From: DATMER01 sp963741305
GTDB lineage: Bacteria; Acidobacteriota; Thermoanaerobaculia; Multivoradales; UBA5704
Assembly (NCBI GenBank): GCA_963741305.1
Contig: CAVUHL010000003.1
Coordinates: 2,976,001 to 3,040,000, forward strand
DNA length: 64,000 nucleotides
Direction of reading: 5' to 3'
Shown here in pieces: positions 61,079-64,000 of the stretch (position 1 is its first letter; each line of letters opens with the position of its first letter). The translations under genes were made by a program, and so were the position numbers. The notes under the pieces are model-generated. The model was not told where the DNA came from. It saw only the letters and a list, made by a program, of their open reading frames with translations, and did not search any database.

Positions 61079-63766
61079 TCAACGGACCGTCTCACGACCG
61101 GGTCTGCCCCGCCGAAATTCCTCGCGGAGACGGAGGGCACGCGTAGCGATGAGATCTGCATGCCCTCGCGCTACGGTGCTCCGCGGCGCCTCTCCACGCA
61201 CGAGTTCGAGTGCGGATTGCGAGACCTCCGCGGCCTTTCGCACCCGGCCCAACCGGGCGAGGAGTTCGGCCCGGAGCGACAAGGCTTCCGCCCGCGTCTC
61301 CGGCCGTTCGGCAAGGAAGCGATCGAGTCGAGGGAGGATCTCCTGCGGCTCGCCGCCGGCCGCGAACTCAAACTCCAACTCCCAATAGCGCTCCAGGTCC
61401 GTAAAGTTGGGAGAAACCCCAGTCGGGTCTATCTCAGGTATCTCGCCGGCGCGCCACCGAATGTACTCGCGGAAAAGCCAGAGGCGATATTGCCAGGCGG
61501 GATAGGTGGCGCCGAAGCGGTCAACTGCCGAGAGCGCTTCGGCATACCGCTTTTCCTCGACGAGGGCCAAGACCTCACCCTTCAGGAACTCATGCTTGCT
61601 CTTCCCCGCGCCCATCGCGGAGTCCCTGCCGATTCCCCGTCGGTACCAGGAGACCGCCCGCCTGAGATCGCCGTGGAGGTGGAACGCCACCGCCGCATCG
61701 TAGGCAACCTCGGGAGCGTCCTCGGCGCGGGCCGTAAGCGAGGCAAAGCGAGCTTCGGCCTCCGGGACTTTGCCTAGAGCGACAAGGAGCCTCGCCTGAA
61801 GGCGCTCCGCATACTGGCCGAGCCAGAGCTCCCGCGCCTCTTTCGCCGATTGGAATGCGGCCCGAGCCTCGGTCATCGCGAGATCGAATGCTCCCGCGCG
61901 GCGCAAGCGCTCAGACTCCCGGAAGTGCCTATAGGTCTCGCGCCGGACCGCTTCACGTTCTACTAGGGCGTAGGCGCTCGAAGAAGCATCCGGCGGGAAT
62001 CCGTTGAATCCCAAGGCCCAGGTCGTGCCGGAGTTGTAGCGGATCGTAAGCCTGCGGCGGTGCTTATCGACTGAGAGGCCGAAATCATCGAGATGGCCTC
62101 GCGGGATCACGGCATACCAAAGGAGATTTCGCTCCTGCGACAGCTCTTCCGACGTGCCGGGTGGCGCGGTGGGATTTGACCTCCATTGTTCTTCCGTCCA
62201 AGGCCAGGGATCGAGCCGGACCGCCGCCACGGCATTCACCCAGTTCCACGCATTGTTTATGCCTGCAAAAAGGAGTTCAGGAGAATCGTCGTGATCGAGA
62301 TCCGTCACTCCCTGGAAACGGTACGCACCAGTGGCATAGAAAAGGATGCGGGCACGGTCGGCGCGAGGAACGTAAAGGACCGTGTACGAGGGAGCCTCCG
62401 GAATGTGGTGGTAGCTTACGAGTACCTCGTCCACGCCATCTTTGAAGAGGTCGAGCGCCTTCACCACTAATGGCATGAAACGGGGCGGGTCGTTCGGGAA
62501 CAAGCCTGCACCAGAAGGGAGCTTCACCTGCTTTACCACCCGCCCGGTCTCCGGATCGAGGAAGGAAAGGGTGGACACCGCCTCCGGTAACCACTCTCGC
62601 GGCGGGGCAAGGATGATCGCGATGAGGCGAGGACCGCGAGGCGTGATCCGCGCGAGCGCCGTACGGTCCGCCATTTCCGGGTTTACACCGTTCATCTTCC
62701 ACAGCGTTTCGCCCGTGGTGCCGACCGCCGCGATACCAGTCGCACCTAATGGGACGAGATGGGAGAAGGTTGCTCTTGGAACTCGCGTGACGACCACTCC
62801 CGTCTGCGGCAGGAAGAGGAGTGAGATGAGCGCGGCGCGGAGGAGCCAGCGACGGAGGCGGACACGCTCTGGACTACGACGTCTCCTCAAGTCCCCGAGT
62901 ACTTCCTCGGCGATCTGGTAGCGGTCGGCAGGGCGCACCTCAAGGAGGCGCGCGACGACGAGCGCAAGCCATCGGGGCACCTCTCGTCTGAAGGTGCGCA
63001 GGTCCGGCGCCCGTTGGAGGGGGCCCAGATGCCGCCCCAGGTCTGAGGCTGCCTCGTGGGGCAGCTTCCCCGTGAGCATCTCGAAGATCACGAGCCCGGC
63101 GGAGTACAGGTCGCTTTCTTTCTTCGCCTCCTTCCCGAGAGCCTGCTCCGGGGAAAGGTAGCCGAGCGTTCCCACGATGCCATCAGCCCGAGTCACCTGG
63201 GTATCGTCGCGGTCGAGGCGGCGAGCAAGTCCGAAGTCGGATAGCTTCGCTGAATTGTCTCCTGCAAGGAGGATGTTGCCGGGCTTTACGTCCCTATGCA
63301 CGATGCCGATCGCGTGGAGCGCGGCGAGCCCCTCGAAGAGCTGGATCGCGATACGGACCGACTCCTCGACCGTAAGGGGACCTTCACGCAGGCGCTCCCT
63401 GAGTGATGGCCCCTCGACGAGTTCCATCGTGAGGTAGGTACCCTGGGGGGAGGCGCCGATGTCGAAGATCCGCACGAGGCGCGGACTCTGGACATCTCGC
63501 GCGACTCTCACCTCCCGCCGAAGGCGGGTTAGAGCGCTTGGTGCCTCCCGGTCGGATTCGAGGAGCTTCAAGGCGATCTCCCGTTTCACCTCCCGGTCAA
63601 AGGCACGATACGCGGCGGCATGACCTCCGCGTCCCAAGAGCCCGCGGACCTCGTAGCGTCCAGCGATGACGACTCCGGGAGGAAGGCATTCCTTCCTCTC
63701 AAATGGCAGAGGAGGAACTGTCCCGGTGCGGTCCGGCTCAGGTGTAGGGTGGGTGGAGGCGGCCAT
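61079..63766 (-). CDS. Receptor-type serine/threonine protein kinase with C-terminal repeat region
   Basis: 895 residues. The PknB-type kinase domain (about 37-295) has a glycine loop LLGRGGHAAAYRA, catalytic Lys67 (IALKLL), HRDVKPGN (157-164) and DFG (177-179), so it should be active. One TM segment follows (about 311-328). The extracytoplasmic part has about 260 residues of strand-rich sequence with a DLDHDDSPELLFAG segment like FG-GAP/VCBS repeats, then helical TPR-like repeats (about 590-860, for example AEARFASLTARAEDAPEVAYDAAVAFHLHGDLRRAVSWY). It is upstream of the FHA/HTH gene in one operon. Confidence 0.92.
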   Translation of the reverse strand: MAASTHPTPEPDRTGTVPPLPFERKECLPPGVVIAGRYEVRGLLGRGGHAAAYRAFDREVKREIALKLLESDREAPSALTRLRREVRVARDVQSPRLVRIFDIGASPQGTYLTMELVEGPSLRERLREGPLTVEESVRIAIQLFEGLAALHAIGIVHRDVKPGNILLAGDNSAKLSDFGLARRLDRDDTQVTRADGIVGTLGYLSPEQALGKEAKKESDLYSAGLVIFEMLTGKLPHEAASDLGRHLGPLQRAPDLRTFRREVPRWLALVVARLLEVRPADRYQIAEEVLGDLRRRRSPERVRLRRWLLRAALISLLFLPQTGVVVTRVPRATFSHLVPLGATGIAAVGTTGETLWKMNGVNPEMADRTALARITPRGPRLIAIILAPPREWLPEAVSTLSFLDPETGRVVKQVKLPSGAGLFPNDPPRFMPLVVKALDLFKDGVDEVLVSYHHIPEAPSYTVLYVPRADRARILFYATGAYRFQGVTDLDHDDSPELLFAGINNAWNWVNAVAAVRLDPWPWTEEQWRSNPTAPPGTSEELSQERNLLWYAVIPRGHLDDFGLSVDKHRRRLTIRYNSGTTWALGFNGFPPDASSSAYALVEREAVRRETYRHFRESERLRRAGAFDLAMTEARAAFQSAKEARELWLGQYAERLQARLLVALGKVPEAEARFASLTARAEDAPEVAYDAAVAFHLHGDLRRAVSWYRRGIGRDSAMGAGKSKHEFLKGEVLALVEEKRYAEALSAVDRFGATYPAWQYRLWLFREYIRWRAGEIPEIDPTGVSPNFTDLERYWELEFEFAAGGEPQEILPRLDRFLAERPETRAEALSLRAELLARLGRVRKAAEVSQSALELVRGEAPRSTVARGHADLIATRALRLREEFRRGRPGRETVR

Positions 63767-63912
63767 ATCTCCCCCGGCCAGTACTCCAATTTAGGCCGGC
63801 ATAGTGTCTATTCTAACCACCCTCCTCCGGCTTCCTTTCCAAAACACTCACCTGGCTTCCCGTCATTTCTTTTCACCGCGCTACCTCCGAGCGCCAGGTA
63901 ACTTGCGGCAAG

Positions 63913-63943
63913 AAAAAATCCCAGGAGTGATCCTGGGAAATGA
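63913..63943 (-). terminator. Intrinsic terminator of a gene right of the window
   Basis: On the minus strand CCCAGGA-TCAC-TCCTGGG forms a perfect 7-bp stem followed by A and six Ts, then CTT. It ends transcription of a minus-strand gene that lies beyond 64000. The stretch 63767-63912 between it and the kinase start holds no open frame I can support, and must contain the kinase promoter. Confidence 0.85.
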
Positions 63944-64000
63944 GAAGAGCATTGCCTGTAGGCGCGACGCAAGTAGAACTCGTGGGGATAGGTGTTGGAG

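Larger units (their letters stand above)
53400..64000. mobile_element. Integrative element inserted in a RAYT gene (left end; right end beyond window)
   Basis: The left boundary is where the truncated RAYT frame meets the recombinase gene, about 53395-53430. From there all genes run on the minus strand: recombinase, VirD4-like ATPase with nuclease-like tail, membrane protein, matrixin-type protease, FHA/HTH protein and protein kinase. No relaxase, mating-pair ATPase or phage structural gene is visible in this part. The right end should carry the missing 5' part of the RAYT gene; none is seen before 64000, so the element extends further. Confidence 0.7.

Overview
The window is high-GC bacterial chromosome. 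The ADOP-type FtsX/MacB permease (a family expanded in Acidobacteriota), the many secreted di-haem cytochromes, the KaiBC/hybrid-kinase cluster and the flavin halogenase-like gene beside a radical SAM gene together suggest an acidobacterium, possibly Thermoanaerobaculia-like. This is inference from gene families only; no rRNA or tRNA gene was seen.

Layout. 1-7.7 kb: a minus-strand Kai-type cluster (kaiC, two kaiB, three paralogous hybrid histidine kinases) behind murJ. 9.4-18.1 kb: an acetyltransferase, a secreted M14 peptidase, a PP2C phosphatase, and a membrane sensor/ADOP permease/zinc-ribbon operon. 18.2-20 kb: a RAYT transposase with its REP/REPIN palindromes, then a small coiled-coil plus winged-helix gene preceded by a repeat array. 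20-28.6 kb: a fused aspartokinase/diaminopimelate decarboxylase, an SDR-glutaredoxin-ETF operon, Fic, VOC and YebC genes. 28.8-38.4 kb: a six-gene envelope operon with four secreted di-haem cytochromes (three RoxA-like), a lipoprotein and an outer-membrane-type protein. 38.4-46.3 kb: a DUF2235 hydrolase, a methyltransferase, an ELWxxDGT protein, then an overlapping asparagine-synthetase-like/radical SAM/FAD oxidoreductase cassette. 46.3-47.4 kb: a long repeat array and a second coiled-coil/winged-helix gene. 47.4-52.6 kb: a less GC-rich island encoding a very large exported protein, a possible CHAT-like caspase-fold protein and a two-TM protein. 52.7 kb to the right edge: an integrative element whose serine recombinase abuts a 5'-truncated RAYT gene. 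It carries a VirD4-like ATPase with a nuclease-like tail, a membrane protein, a matrixin-type protease, an FHA/HTH protein and a receptor-type protein kinase.

Most notable observation: the two small coiled-coil/winged-helix genes (19117-19614 minus and 46863-47381 plus) are homologous, and each is preceded by its own array of short repeats. The repeat word differs at the two loci, but both arrays keep a strict 21-bp register (two helical turns), with sites in both orientations offset by exactly one base. At 46335-46828, 22 of 24 consecutive 21-bp slots are occupied over about 500 bp with no slip. This looks like a family of DNA-binding proteins, each with a private same-face binding array, comparable in architecture to a plasmid centromere/iteron locus but without a partition NTPase. 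I know of no described system that matches.

Three long inverted-repeat elements (near 9.9, 22.6 and 35.3 kb) form another repeat family. One of them supplies the likely start codon of a cytochrome gene.
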